Positions 40,835 to 51,799 of a DNA stretch of 64,000 nucleotides are shown here, piece by piece (within the stretch, counting starts at the first letter, position 1; the number at the start of each line of letters is the position of its first letter). Origin of the DNA: Steinernema hermaphroditum (lineage: Eukaryota; Nematoda; Chromadorea; Rhabditida; Steinernematidae); assembly GCA_030435675.1 (NCBI GenBank), contig CM059625.1, positions 17,794,001 through 17,858,000 on the forward strand. The letters run 5' to 3'. The position numbers were made by a program, and so were the translations under genes. The notes beneath the pieces are model-generated. The model searched no databases. It was not told where the DNA came from and saw only the letters and a program-made list of their open reading frames with translations.

Positions 40835-43468
40835 ATGAAGTGGCTTCTCGTCTTCGGCCTCTGCGCCCTGACCTTCGGGTCGTCGGCCTACCCCTCGGAC
40901 CAGGAGCGCTCGTCGACGCTCTTCGAGTACCGTACTACCGTACAGTACCGTAAGACCAAGGGGCTCCTCGAGTATTTCGTCAGAAACTGGAACCAATTCG
41001 TCTATCAGACGGCGACCAACCATGTCGACAACCTCCTGAAGGTGCCCACCTCCTCCGGATTCCCCTTGGCCGCCACCAGCATCTACACCTCCATCGTCAG
41101 CCTGAAGGGAAGACTCGAAGAGAGCGACTGGCGAAGCTACAAACTGGAGGCGACCCTCAACAGCGCCCTCACCTCCAGCCGTTTCTTCAAGACCGAAGTG
41201 GAGACGCCCTTCGCCACCACTGGAGCCGAAACGACCCAAGCCGTCGAGATCAACGCGCCCCTCCACCTGAAGGCGGAGTTCGTCGACAAGAAGGACTCTT
41301 CCCAGAAGACTAGCGGCCTAAAGCTGAGCTACAAGACGCCCGAGCAGAAGCAGCGCGTCTTCGGCTTCCACACCATCCCAATCACTTTCGTCCGAGTCGC
41401 CTCCGAAGAGATCGACGAGGTGAAGACCATCCACAACCGCGACCTCGCCCACACCGAGCACACCATCGACGAGCAGTACTTCGCCATGACCGGCCTGCCT
41501 CTCCGCGTTCGCGGCAACGGATACGCCTTCCTGAGCCACTCGAAGCCCCTCGAAGTCATCTTCGCCGGCCGAAACCACTACGAGATCTATCTGGAGCCCA
41601 CCGCCGACACTCCGAAGTCCCTCGACATGATGCTGCTGTACAGCTCCCCTGAGGCAGAGATGAGCCGACGATCGACCTCTGGCTGGAACGACGACGTCAT
41701 CGACATCGACGACCACGACAGCGAATTCTATCCGGAACAGTCAGCCCAGCAAAACGACAAGTACAGAGTCCAGATCATCCTGGAGGCTTCCGGCAGGGTG
41801 GAGCGCAAGGTCGAAGCGCTCGTCGAGTTCAAGAAGGAGAAGAAGCAGTTGAAGGGAGCCCTGAAGATCGTCCGCACCCCGATCCGCGAGTACGGCGAGA
41901 CCAGCCCATGGAGCCTGGACGTCACCTTGAGCATCAACACCCCCGAGGAGATGAAGTCGCTGACTGACATCGTCGACAAGAAGATCGATCCCCTTCACAG
42001 AAACATGGTTATGCGCTGGGGACCGAAGGATGCCTCAAAGCAGCAGATTAACATGGAGCTGACCGGTGACCAGAGCGATGAGCTCCGCGAATGGGTTCGC
42101 ACCGCGATGTCGCAGTAGGACAACCTTTCTTCGCGCCCCGAACTCCTCCAGAAGGCCGCCATCTTCGACCAGTTCAAGCTGAAGGTGCAGTACAAGGTCG
42201 CCGACTACGTCACGAACATGCTTTATTCCCCTTTCCTTGGCTACATCCGCATGTACAACGCTCTCAGGAGCACAGTGCAGACGATACCCTCGGATATTTT
42301 GGCCAAGAGCGAGGTCTACATTAAGATGACCTTCGACAAGGACTTCCGCAACTACTACAATCTCTCCGTCGAGATGCCTACTGAGAAGATCAACTTCTAC
42401 GAGATGGAGCTTCCCTTCGCCCTTCCCTCGCTTTCCTCGAAGCACGTTCTGGAACCCCATCGCATTATGATGCCCGGAAAGTCACGCGAGTGCGTTGTCG
42501 AGAGGAACCAGCTGACAACATTCAATGACTTGGTCTCCCAGATGCCGATGGACAGCAGTTACTGTAACACCGTCATCGTCAAGGACTGCTCCCGTGGCGA
42601 CGAAGACAATGCACGCCCCAAGTTCGCGGTTCTCATCAAGAACACCGACAGTCGCAGCGGACTCAAGAAGCTCACCATCCACATGGACAAGGTCACCATC
42701 GAAGCCGAGCGCGAGAATAGCTACGAGGAAATATTCCACATCCGCGTAAATGGACGTCAAACAACCGACATCGACCGCCTGGAGGCCGTCGGGTAAGGCG
42801 CCCAGAAAACTGGCGAGGGCTACTTTTTTCTTTCAGCATCCGAGTCCGCGAAGGAGTCTTCGACTTCGAGAACGCTTATGTGAACGTCCACTTTGACGGC
42901 CGCCGTCTCAGCACCCGCACCTCGAAGCTCTTCAAAAACCGCAAGTGTGGCCTCTGCACGATGGAGCGCGACAGCTTGGACGGCATGTTCACCCTGGCCG
43001 ACAAAACGAAGACCAGCGAGATGAGCCGTTTCCACAAGTCCTACATCGAGGAGACTAAGGAGTGTAGCATCGACCATCACCAGATGAACCAAGACCGCTA
43101 CAAAATGGACGAAGAGGAGGACCTCTGGGACAACAAGCGCCGTACTGGCTACAAACACATTTGTAAGATTCATGGCTTCAGCTGAAACGAAACTAGTGAA
43201 CCGTCATTTAGCCCCTATCGACCAGACCGCCGTCATCGAGCGATCTGACGAGATGTGCTTCTCGAAGAAACTTGTGAAGAAGTGCCGCAAGGGATCGTCA
43301 CCGAAGGAGACCGAGAAGAAACGCGTGCAGTTCGTGTGCGTCGAGCGCACCTCTCCGGTAGCCCATCGTCTCCTCCACCAGAGTGAACGTCCGATCGAAG
43401 AATGGAGACTTGATGTCATCAACCGCTTCAGCAAGCACCTCGATATCCCTGTTCTTTGTGAGGCCTAA
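40835..43468 (+). pseudogene. Truncated vitellogenin-like gene with one in-frame amber codon
   Basis: There are three exons, 40835-42792, 42837-43162 and 43212-43468, with introns of 44 and 49 bp. The frame is open for 427 codons, hits TAG at 42116-42118, and continues in the same frame, ending at TAA 43466-43468 (846 codons in all). Residues 1-18 form a signal peptide (MKWLLVFGLCALTFGSSA). The large N-terminal lipoprotein domain of vitellogenins (some 700 residues) is missing. What follows matches the DUF1943-type beta-sheet region (SSGFPLAATSIYTS, LPLRVRGNGYAFLS), a lipovitellin region, and the C-terminal von Willebrand D domain (RECVVE..., KDCSRG, CGLC at residue about 695, conserved cysteines to the end). 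Known role: yolk lipoprotein made in intestine. Codon use is strongly C-ending, as in highly expressed genes, and promoter motifs persist. So this is either a very young pseudogene, a secreted 427-residue product, or a sequence error. Confidence 0.85.
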
Positions 43469-43747
43469 GAGCTGAATTAAATTTCTATCAGTAAAAGACA
43501 TGTCTGTATGGATTCTTTCAATAAATAAACGTTTTCTTTATATATGCATCAACTTCCTGTCAAGTTGACAGGAAGTTGATGACAGTGTCAACATCAAAAC
43601 ATCAACATGCGAAAACGAACGTCTTCATCAATCGTTAGAGTTCTGTCTTACAAAATTATCGTGTGTTTGCATTTCACCGAAGAGGTTGTGGCAAGGATAA
43701 GCACATACTGGCATACAACTATAATGTAGGTGGCGTATTATTTGATA
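43469..43747. other. Vitellogenin 3' flank
   Basis: Contains the AATAAA polyadenylation signal at 43520-43525 and the perfect palindrome at 43547-43581. No gene. Confidence 0.6.
43547..43581. repeat. Perfect 17-bp-arm palindrome just past the vitellogenin poly(A) signal
   Basis: Left arm CATCAACTTCCTGTCAA, one spacer base, then its exact reverse complement. It could be a hairpin at the transcript end or a transposon footprint. It lies about 22 bp after AATAAA. Confidence 0.8.
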
Positions 43748-45063
43748 TACAAGGTGTCCCAAAAGTTCTGCAAGTTTTTTCAAAATGCTAATTTTTTGGC
43801 AAGGTTTACTTCTATCCGCGCTTTCCATGTTTTATGGGTAGCTTTCACTCCTATTCTTTGCTATTATGCTGCTATTCCAGGTTGTGCGCTTTGATTTCCA
43901 TGATTTCCATGGTGCCTATACAGGACCTTGAAGCCGTGCTTTCGCTGCACTAGAAAAGCAAGAAAAATGTGCATGTTTGTAAGCTGCTAGAACGCTACAA
44001 GCAACACGTCTAGAATAAGGCAAAACGTTTTAAGGACTCCGGAAACACCGAAGAATTACTGAGAAGCGGGAAATGCCGTTCCGTGTGCACAAACAAAAAA
44101 AAAACACAAATCAAAAAGATCCGAGGCCGTTTTGGCCAAAAGGAGGATCAGCCTTTAAATGAAGGTCGCCATAGAGATCAGAATCAGCGAAAGAGGCATT
44201 AGAAGGATTGTATAAGAAGCGCGGATGCGTAAACCTTACGAAAATGTCGTCGCTGGCGTTTTTAATGAGAAAAGAAGGGCGAACCGAGTTAAGATTTAGC
44301 AACAGATGATGCGGCTGGTCGCAAACCGCGAATACCGGAAAAACCCGGTTCATAAATGAATAGCTTTTGATCGTGGAACCAATCGCAATTCGCCAGGAAC
44401 ACTTCATTTACCACAGGGCAGACACTGTTCGATCTGCTAACATCGAAAGAAGCAACTTCGGTGGCGTCAGCGTCATGATGTGGCTCAGAGTCTCCAAAAA
44501 AGTCACCGCGAAACCGATTTTTACTTATAAACGATGTCAAAATCAACACTGAAGTGCACCAAAATGAGTTTTTGGGGTGGCAGGTGATCCGTTTCGCCTT
44601 GGAACACTTTCCGAATGGAAATTAGACTCAGAATCAGACTGGGCGCCGTCGCATGGATCGAAATCAACACTGGCTGTTTGTCACGAGATCTGTCCCAAGC
44701 TTTGAGACAAATCGTCTTGCCCGTCAAATTTTCGGAATTTGAACTCGATTGATTATTCCATTTCAAGCATCTTATACAGCAAGGTCATCTCTACAAAATG
44801 TGCTAATTTGCAGTCCAAGTAGCTTTCAATTTGAAAAGCAAGGGAAGATTAATATAGAAGGTCTGTGCGACCATCGTTTCGTAGACCGAAAAGTATTTCG
44901 AGGCCTCTATCGCCGCTCAGCGTGGCCATTTCGAGTATCGCTTGTCATATTCTAAAATTTCAGACTGTTCTGATTGTTCGTATAAAGCTTCATGCAATTT
45001 GATCAAAATTTTACTGGGTTCTCGGGCTATTTGAAACTTGCAGAACTTTTGGGACACCCTGTA
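43748..45063 (+). mobile_element. Decayed Tc1/mariner-superfamily element with terminal inverted repeats
   Basis: The left end CAAGGTGTCCCAAAAGTTCTGCAAG at 43750 is matched by the inverted CTTGCAGAACTTTTGGGACACC ending near 45058, flanked by TA on both sides, which fits a TA target site. The 1.3-kb interior is transposase-like on the plus strand but broken by stops and shifts: a helix-turn-helix-type remnant near 43970-44100, and near 44475-44540 the motif VMMWLRVSKKVTAKPIF, which corresponds to the core beta-strand segment after the first catalytic Asp in this superfamily. It is non-functional. Confidence 0.8.
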
Positions 45064-45408
45064 TATTTTGTTTCCCTAGCCATTTCTAATTAAAAAAAGA
45101 TTTTACGTTGAACATAATCGAGAAAAAGTAGGCCCATGCCAGTGGAAGGGTGTGTTGATATCGACGGCTTGGGTCGTTGCGGCTCCAGTGGTTGCGAAGG
45201 ACGTCTCCACTTCGTCCATGAAGCAACGGCACTAAAAGACAAAAAAACTAAAAAACGCTCTAGCCACTAAAACAGATTGTTCCGAATGGTTTCGGCTGCG
45301 AGGGTCTCTTTTGTGAGAGAGGTATTGTCGCGGTTTCGACGCGATCAACGCGACGCGGCCCGCCCGCGCCCCGATTGCGCCTATAAAAGATTGTAATTAC
45401 TTAATATG
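45064..45408. other. Dispersed-repeat-like sequence, no gene
   Basis: A GC-rich segment with TGGTTTCGGCTGCGAGGGTC and GTCGCGGTTTCGACGCGATC-type blocks looks like a fragment of a dispersed repeat. No coding signal. Confidence 0.35.
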
Positions 45409-46117
45409 GATTGTCGAAGTTGAAGGCTTTTGGTGGTGCAGTCTTTTCGAAAGCGACATGGAAGCCGTTCGCAGCTACCCTAATTCGCTGGCCGACTTTC
45501 TATCAATGGATCGTCGTTTTATAAGAATTACGGACATGGCTCTCAGTCCGGAAGTTAGCAACGAACGGAACTTCCCGTCTTCAAAGGAAAAACTCACTCG
45601 AAAACTGCTCCCGTTTTTGGCTCTACGTATCCGACAATCTTCGACTATAGACTTATCGGCGGAGATTCGTTCAACAAAAAAACCTGCAGTCACCTCTTAA
45701 ACTAACAATCAAAATGATCTTTATGGAAGAATAGGTTTCACCCACGAAGAGTTAATCTCTATGTCGTTAGCCCCGAATCTGAAGTTTTCTGAACACGTCA
45801 ACGAGTTCGTTCCATCGCTGAAAAATTTTCGCTGGTCAACAGTGGAGGGCTTGCTTATGGATGTGGACCTGAATCCCATAATCGATATAGTCGTTATAAC
45901 AACGTCGGACCATGTGTAGTTCTCCCATGACTCAATGTCTCGATTGTATTCCTCGTAAATGCCCGATCTGTGCTGTTGGTTGGCAATTCCATTTAACGAA
46001 AATGTTAATATATATGCAACATATATGCAATAAATGTTCGTATAAATATCACTTGTTTCCATTTCAGTACCCCTACAGGTTCAATTGAGGGTATATATAA
46101 CATTCGTATGTACAGTA
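45409..46117 (+). pseudogene. Decayed duplicate of the single-exon gene at 29856
   Basis: Starts inside the gene at the IVE(A/V)EGFWWCSLF segment (equivalent to about 30006) and follows the parent closely in both coding and 3' flank (to about 31004). The 5' third is absent. An internal deletion of about 220 bp removes the region equivalent to 30270-30490, and a second of roughly 50 bp removes that near 30545-30600. The frame stops at about 45700. The remaining 3' part (GFTHEELISMSLAPNLKFSE-like) is in another frame relative to the first. It is clearly non-functional. Confidence 0.85.
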
Positions 46118-46155
46118 AAGTAAAGTTAAGTTAAGTTATGTCAAGTTAAGTAAGC
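46109..46155. repeat. AAGTTA simple repeat
   Basis: Run of AGTAA and AAGTT(A) units, imperfect. Confidence 0.6.
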
Positions 46156-46199
46156 GGGCGGTGTCGGCTTCGGTTCCCCTCGGGATCCTTATTGTGTGT

Positions 46200-46390
46200 G
46201 GGTGTTATCCCCGGGCTCAAGATGCGATCTCTGTGATGCCACCTGCGAAACGCAGGATGGTGTGCTTCTGGCCGTTGGTGTTGACACCGAGTTCTGTCCA
46301 GTCTAGGTCGCGGAGGGCTTCTTCAAGCACTGCCGTGAACAGCTTCGGGAGAAGATATACTGCGTCCACCCATAGGGAATTCTCTGTAAA
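46200..46390 (-). pseudogene. RTE reverse transcriptase fragment
   Basis: Read on the minus strand, frames covering KLFTAVLEEALRDLDWTELG, VNTNGQKHTILRFA and a frameshifted remnant correspond to the RT segment of the element at 32.7-35.6 kb just before its FADD motif. About 60 codons survive, and the catalytic aspartates are lost (GGI in place of DDI). Confidence 0.75.
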
Positions 46391-46531
46391 TTCGCCTTCC
46401 TAAGAAACTAAGGGACGTCTTTGGCGTCGATGTTGCCATTATCTGCTAGTTAAGCCACGTAAGCACAGTCAGCATGAGAATAGTTTTAACATAGTCCTGT
46501 TTAGAAGCACCACCTTGAAATCCCCAACGAA

Positions 46532-46696
46532 GTGAGATTTTGTTTGAACGAAGAGGACGGAACTCTGAAAGACTGCGTCCGCAGTGACATGGAGATGCAC
46601 CGATGTGCAGGGCCGAACACATACTATGTGCCTCAACGTGCCGCCTCCTGCCCATCGAAGTACGAAGAGGGCACCAAACAGAGGTCTACTACGTGA
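46532..46696 (+). pseudogene. Cysteine-rich module exon, copy 1 (unrecognised family)
   Basis: The frame reads VRFCLNEEDGTLKDC, then DMEMHRCAGPNTYYVP, then CPSKYEEG and stops at TGA 46694. It aligns with copy 2 at 47270 (C-L, L-x-D-C, H-R-C-x-G-P-x-x-Y-Y-V-P, C-P, Y/F-E-E-G). The donor expected after GAGG is GC rather than GT, so this copy may be broken, or may be spliced with a GC donor. I do not know the family. The cysteine spacing suggests an extracellular disulphide module. Confidence 0.45.
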
Positions 46697-47269
46697 ATTC
46701 TAAAAAAAACTACCGGAACGTTTCCGATGCCAGAGAATGTAAGTCTATTTACCACATGTATTTCAAAAACCACCTGTATTTACAGATTCGATATTTGTTG
46801 TTTAATCGCAAGTGGCTTAGCATAGTGTTGACAACAACAAGTACAAAGCATAACCAACAAACCCGTTCAGCATACACGGGCTTTGGTTTCCACAGCGTTT
46901 GGTTTAAAAGCTTCATAGCGCCGTTTAGGACCCTGGACGGACCAAGTTCGGCACAGTTTGAGCCCATGAAAGAGGGTAAGCTTAAAGAGGAGCTATACAC
47001 GTGGTGGTATACCACCAAAAGAACGGGGAAAACAATGATCTGTGGTTTGACGCATTTTGTTGACGCGAAGTAAAAGCGATTGTTTAGACCAAACCCGGCG
47101 TGACCAGACCAAACCCGGTGTGCACCACCACAGAAAGTGCGAGATAGCCTGAAACGAATCTTCAGGTTCAATGTTGCGATTGTGTGTGCCTTCGATCAGG
47201 TATGCAGAGTTAGCCTGCGATGAGTTTAACAGATTTGTGCATAGAAGAATAAAGCAGAAGTGATTACAG
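46697..47269. other. Spacer between the two cysteine-rich modules
   Basis: AT-rich sequence without recognisable coding. It is possibly the intron between the two copies. Confidence 0.35.
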
Positions 47270-47413
47270 AAGTCTGCTTCTGCCTGAAGGACAAAGAGAC
47301 GCCCGCAACTCTGACGGACTGCATCGGCCGCGACCAACAGTTACACAGATGCACAGGACCCGAAATATATTATGTTCCTCGAAAGGGTGTGTGCCCAGCG
47401 AACTTCGAAGAGG
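47270..47413 (+). CDS. Cysteine-rich module exon, copy 2 (partial gene, unrecognised family)
   Basis: A well-formed internal exon: TGATTACAG acceptor, 144 nt, and a GTAAAG donor. It encodes VCFCLKDKE...LTDC, QQLHRCTGPEIYYVP, GVCPANFEEG, with six cysteines. Partner exons beyond copy 1 were not found within the window, so it is either a fragment of a gene or a relic. Its spacing from copy 1 (about 0.7 kb) suggests tandem exon duplication. Confidence 0.45.
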
Positions 47414-47625
47414 GTAAAGAAGAAGGGTACTGAAGCTTTTGGTTTTCTTGTTTGGTAGTGTTGTAGCTTAGTTTTGCTTATAAAACCATCGTATTTGGAG
47501 AAGACTGCAGTGAGTAGTCTTCTCGTTTGCAGTACAAAAACATACAAAGAATGCTGTTTACAATAAGTGCTGCTCCAACAAACCGCAGAACAACCGAATG
47601 TATACATACAAACGAAAATGCACAA

Positions 47626-49392
47626 TCACTGCTGCATAAGAGCTTCGATTTCTTCGACAGTGCGAGGAACGTCTTTTGAGAGATTTTCATTTCCTTCTTC
47701 CCAAATGCAAATGACATCCTCGATGCGAACACCTCCGAATCCGCGGTACTCATCAACCTTCTCGCGAATGAGGAACTTGGACAATTCAGCATCATTTAGG
47801 GCCTTGTCCAACAGCTGAAATGCTTAGGTATGTGCAAATCATCGATCAAATCAGCCATGCTTACGCCATCAATAAAGTAACACCCAGGCTCAATGGTGAT
47901 AACCATGCGCTCTTCCAGAGATCGAGTGGTTCGAATACTCTTCAATCCAGGCTCCGTGGGACGGGGGAGTGCGTCCTGCAAAACAACGATAATAAAACTG
48001 CAACTAGATGTCTGTAGCTTACTCCCAAATAACCACCAACGTCGTGAACATCAAGTCCGATGAAATGGCCAAGCCCGTGAGGTTGGAAAACAGCGCCCAA
48101 GCGCTTTTCAACCATTTCGTCCACGTCACCCGTAACAATACCCGCAGCCGCCAAATCGGTGAGAATGACCTTCTCGGCAAGCTTATGCATGTCAGTCCAG
48201 CGGACGCCTGGCTTTGCAGCTTCGAAAACCGCCTTATTAGCTTTGAGCACAGCATTGTAGATGATCTTCTGTTTTTCCGTGAACTTTCCATTTACAGGGA
48301 AGGAGCAGGTCACGTCAGATGCTGCAAAGAATAAGATTTCGTCGTGATCTAGGCAAAGCAATGTAATACCGTAGCAGTTGTATTCCGGTCCCATGTCAAA
48401 GAGACACATATCCCCATCCTTAATCATCTTGTTATTGGGAGCGTTAGCGTGTCCGTAGTGCAAGATCGATCCGTTTTCTCCCCTAAAGTCAACAACATCA
48501 AGTAAATCCAAGAACCATTGAAACTAACGTAGCAGCGATGCAGGTGTAGGCTAAGTGACGACAGCCTCCGTGAAAGTATGAGTGGTGACGGAAAACGCTT
48601 TCACCTTGGTACTCATACATGTTGGGCTTCATCGACTTCATAACGTCGATATGGGAATCACAGGCCATCTTGCTAGCATAGCGCATAACCTCGAGTTCCT
48701 TATCAGTCTTGAAAACACGAAGTTCCGCATATATGGGGTAGAGAAGGGCGGTGTCGCGTTTGAAGGTTACTCCGGGGCGAAGCTCGAACGATGCTGGAGG
48801 GAGCACCTCTCCGCTGTCGGTGTTTTCGGCTTCCTGAAAGTTAGCCATAATGCTCCACTATCATATACGGAACATACCAGCAAGTAGACAACGGACACGA
48901 TCTGCTTGGATAAGTAATCGCTAATGGCATACTGATCATTGAAGATGACTTCATCAACCTGATACTTTTCCTTGAACCAGTCTGCAGTGCGAATTCTTAA
49001 AAGACGTGAAGATACGCACTGTAATAGAGAAACCAACTTACTGTCCCTCCCAGATAGCGTAGTCTTCAGGAAGACGTGGGGGGAATAGGATGGTCTTCCC
49101 GGAAGCGATCCCGATTACTGCACTTACTTCACTCTCATGGACACCAAATGCCCAAAAGAAGTACGACTCCTAGAAATCTGTGTTATAAACGTCGCCCAAA
49201 TTACTAAGAAACCTGGCGAAACGGAAGGTCTTCGGCATCGGTGTTGTACCGATTCTTCTCAACTCCGCCTTGTAACACAATGAATCCATTTGGATCACCA
49301 TGTTCGCGCATAGCATCCAGGAGACGGTTGCGGTTCTCGATAAAAAGGTCGGCTTTCACATGGAGGGTGTGGTGTCCGCGGTTGAAAGACAT
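47626..49392 (-). CDS. pepd-1: Xaa-Pro dipeptidase (prolidase)
   Basis: There are eight exons, 49213-49392, 49042-49169, 48878-48995, 48529-48833, 48370-48482, 48023-48321, 47865-47975 and 47626-47814, encoding 480 aa; human PEPD has 493. The N-terminal creatinase-like domain shows [23 protein letters not shown] and WAFGV. The catalytic pita-bread domain has [84 protein letters not shown] and [10 protein letters not shown], which supply the two-metal ligands (Asp, Asp, His, Glu, Glu). It cleaves X-Pro dipeptides in collagen turnover. The ATG at 49392 lies 5 bases inside a segment that starts right after TTTTCAG, the arrangement expected for spliced-leader addition. One 48-bp intron (48322-48369) is in frame and stop-free. 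Confidence 0.95.
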
Positions 49393-51799
49393 GACTTCTG
49401 AAAACAAAGTTCACTATATGATGTGATACCTCCAAAGGAGCACGGAACTAATAAAGTGATTAAAAATGATAGAAGCGTATCATTGTGCAAGAACAGTGCA
49501 GCGGGACAAGAAGATCTGAAGTTATTTGGACACATGTCGCCAATATATGATAATACTCCAGTTTTTGCATTGCATAATTTAGTTGATGACGCATCAGAGT
49601 TAAGCGATGCTCTGGGTTGACTTCAGATTACATGAGAAGCAAAATGTAACTTGGACTTGTAGGCGAATACTTGCCAATATTGGCAATCGCGTCAAAAGCG
49701 ATGCTTAGTGCAGACGGAGCGCAACATGGCACGCAAACACATGTTGTTCTTTTCAAAAATGTCGTCATCTGCGTTGTTTTTGCAGACTTTTTCACTAAAA
49801 AATAGAAGATTTTCATTTAGGATGCGGAAATAACAGTTTACAATTGACCAAATCACCACGATGCGGTAAACAAATCCATTCTGCATCTCAGTTTTTGCCA
49901 GCATCACGCGAGTGAGGACGTAAAAGAAGCGACCAAAAAACAGGGAGCAGTGCGGCGCGTGCTGTCCACAATGCAGGTGACGGTGATGTTGTCGATTAGA
50001 TAAACAGAGAAACCGTGGTGCCGTTGCGCTTTAAAGAACACACCAGAATAGGTCGCTCGCCATCACAGCGATCCGTGTCGATGTACATTGTTTTATTAAA
50101 AGAGATAAGGCCCATCATTTGCGACAATGGAATAGAAAAGCGGTCCACACGCTATGTGCGGGCTTTAGCCAGTTGAGAGCAATGATGGAAAACCGATCAG
50201 AAAAGGTCCGCACGGCCAAATGTAATAGTCGCCAGAAGCACTCAGCCAGCGTAGTGTCTATTTCAAAAGGGACGGAATGCAGTGTGGATCCTGACTAAGC
50301 AAGGAGCGATAAGGGTGGATCGGACGGTGCGGTCCAGTGAACAACTGATGGCATGATTAACATGTCGTCCAAAGAAAGACAGAGCGCACAATGTGTGATT
50401 CAAATAGCCTAATCTTGGTAGACCGACTTTGACTTTTCTGTGTGTGATTGCGTGCAGCCCACATGACCATGCCATGAGAATCGGATCTAATAGGTGTAAA
50501 CTGCTACAATTCACATACTTGTGCACCATAACATCTTCGTGCAAATAATATCATGTGAATGCGGGTAGCAACGCAGGCTTGTTCGTTCACACAAATTTGG
50601 ACCTGTAAAGATATACCACATGTAGATACAGCTTTCATATTGGAATTGTCGATGGACATTTTATTCGATGGAAGGATGTCTCATCCAAATTAATGCAAAG
50701 GATAGTGCCACCCAGATAGCGGCCATATAACGTAATTGGTGGCAAATGGTAATCGGACTCCGCTAGGGATATTTTTAGCATTTTAAATGTTAATGTCAGC
50801 ACACTAAAAAAACTCTTAAAATTAAGAGTTAAATTTTTCGTTTTCGTTCGAAGTCTTCAGTTTCAAAAAGCGGAAGAGGTATAGGTATATTGCATATAAA
50901 TGAGTAAGACACCGAGATATTTGAGAAAAACGAAACAGCCGACAAAAAAACTAGATACAATAACATAAAGAAAACTATATCACAATATCATGCGACAGGA
51001 TATCACTGTCTTCAGCAGTCTCTAGTTCTAGCTTTTTCTTGCAAAATATAGTTTGTACGGAATTTAAGAACTGTTCCGAATTCCGGCAGACTAGTTTGTT
51101 AACAGTTGTCGCAGTTCTTAATGTAAGTCACATGACTTTCCCTTTAAAACACTTTTCGTGAAATTGATGTTATTTCAGCTGTGCAGGTAGGTATTATGAA
51201 ACCCCCCAAAAGACGAGACCTTTTATCCTCAGGTTCACCGAAAATATGCCTGTTTTAGGTGCCTCTTTTAGGTATTCTCAAAATGGGGTTTTTGGCTGCA
51301 CATGCATATCACTTGAATCTTGTTGCCACACTTTTCTCCAATTGCAAGCCGTTGAGAATCCTGTGAACGTTTCAGTCGAAATTTAGTCGACGACATGTCT
51401 AAAACAGCTTGGTCTTTCAGTTGCTGATAAAACTCATATCGCAATTTCTTCACCTAGTAGAGGATTCAAGTAATCGAAAACAAAAAAAATGCAACGTTCG
51501 GAGTGTAGGAAAAAATCCGGGATGCGAGACCTTGACCGGTATGTTGTTAACGCAGCTCGAGGTTGAAATCACCACCACAGGGCAGACCCTGGATCGTCAT
51601 TATTCCGGCGTACGGATTTCGGTCGCTCACGCGATGACCCAGATATGTCCGACGGTGAGGATGGCGCAAGTCTTTGCCAACAACGTCGTAAATTGGAATC
51701 GCTTGCTCGCAGCTGAGGCGACAGTCAGCCGCCGCCAAAGGTTATCTACTTTGTTGCGTTACGCGTGCCGTGATGTTTACTTTAAGGATGTTGCGTAAT
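49393..51799. other. Intergenic, about 2.4 kb
   Basis: 5' flank of the prolidase gene and promoter of the PAN/ZP gene. AT-rich. A plus-strand frame at 51409-51798 is open for 129 codons but has no recognisable domain and no splice continuity, so I do not count it as a gene. Confidence 0.4.

Noticed and set aside
40799..41266. Long minus-strand frames opposite the vitellogenin exons
   Set aside because: Shadows caused by strongly C-ending codons on the plus strand.
51409..51798. 129-codon plus-strand frame just before the PAN/ZP gene
   Set aside because: No recognisable domain and no splice link to the signal-peptide exon; an overlapping frame on the other strand is equally open.
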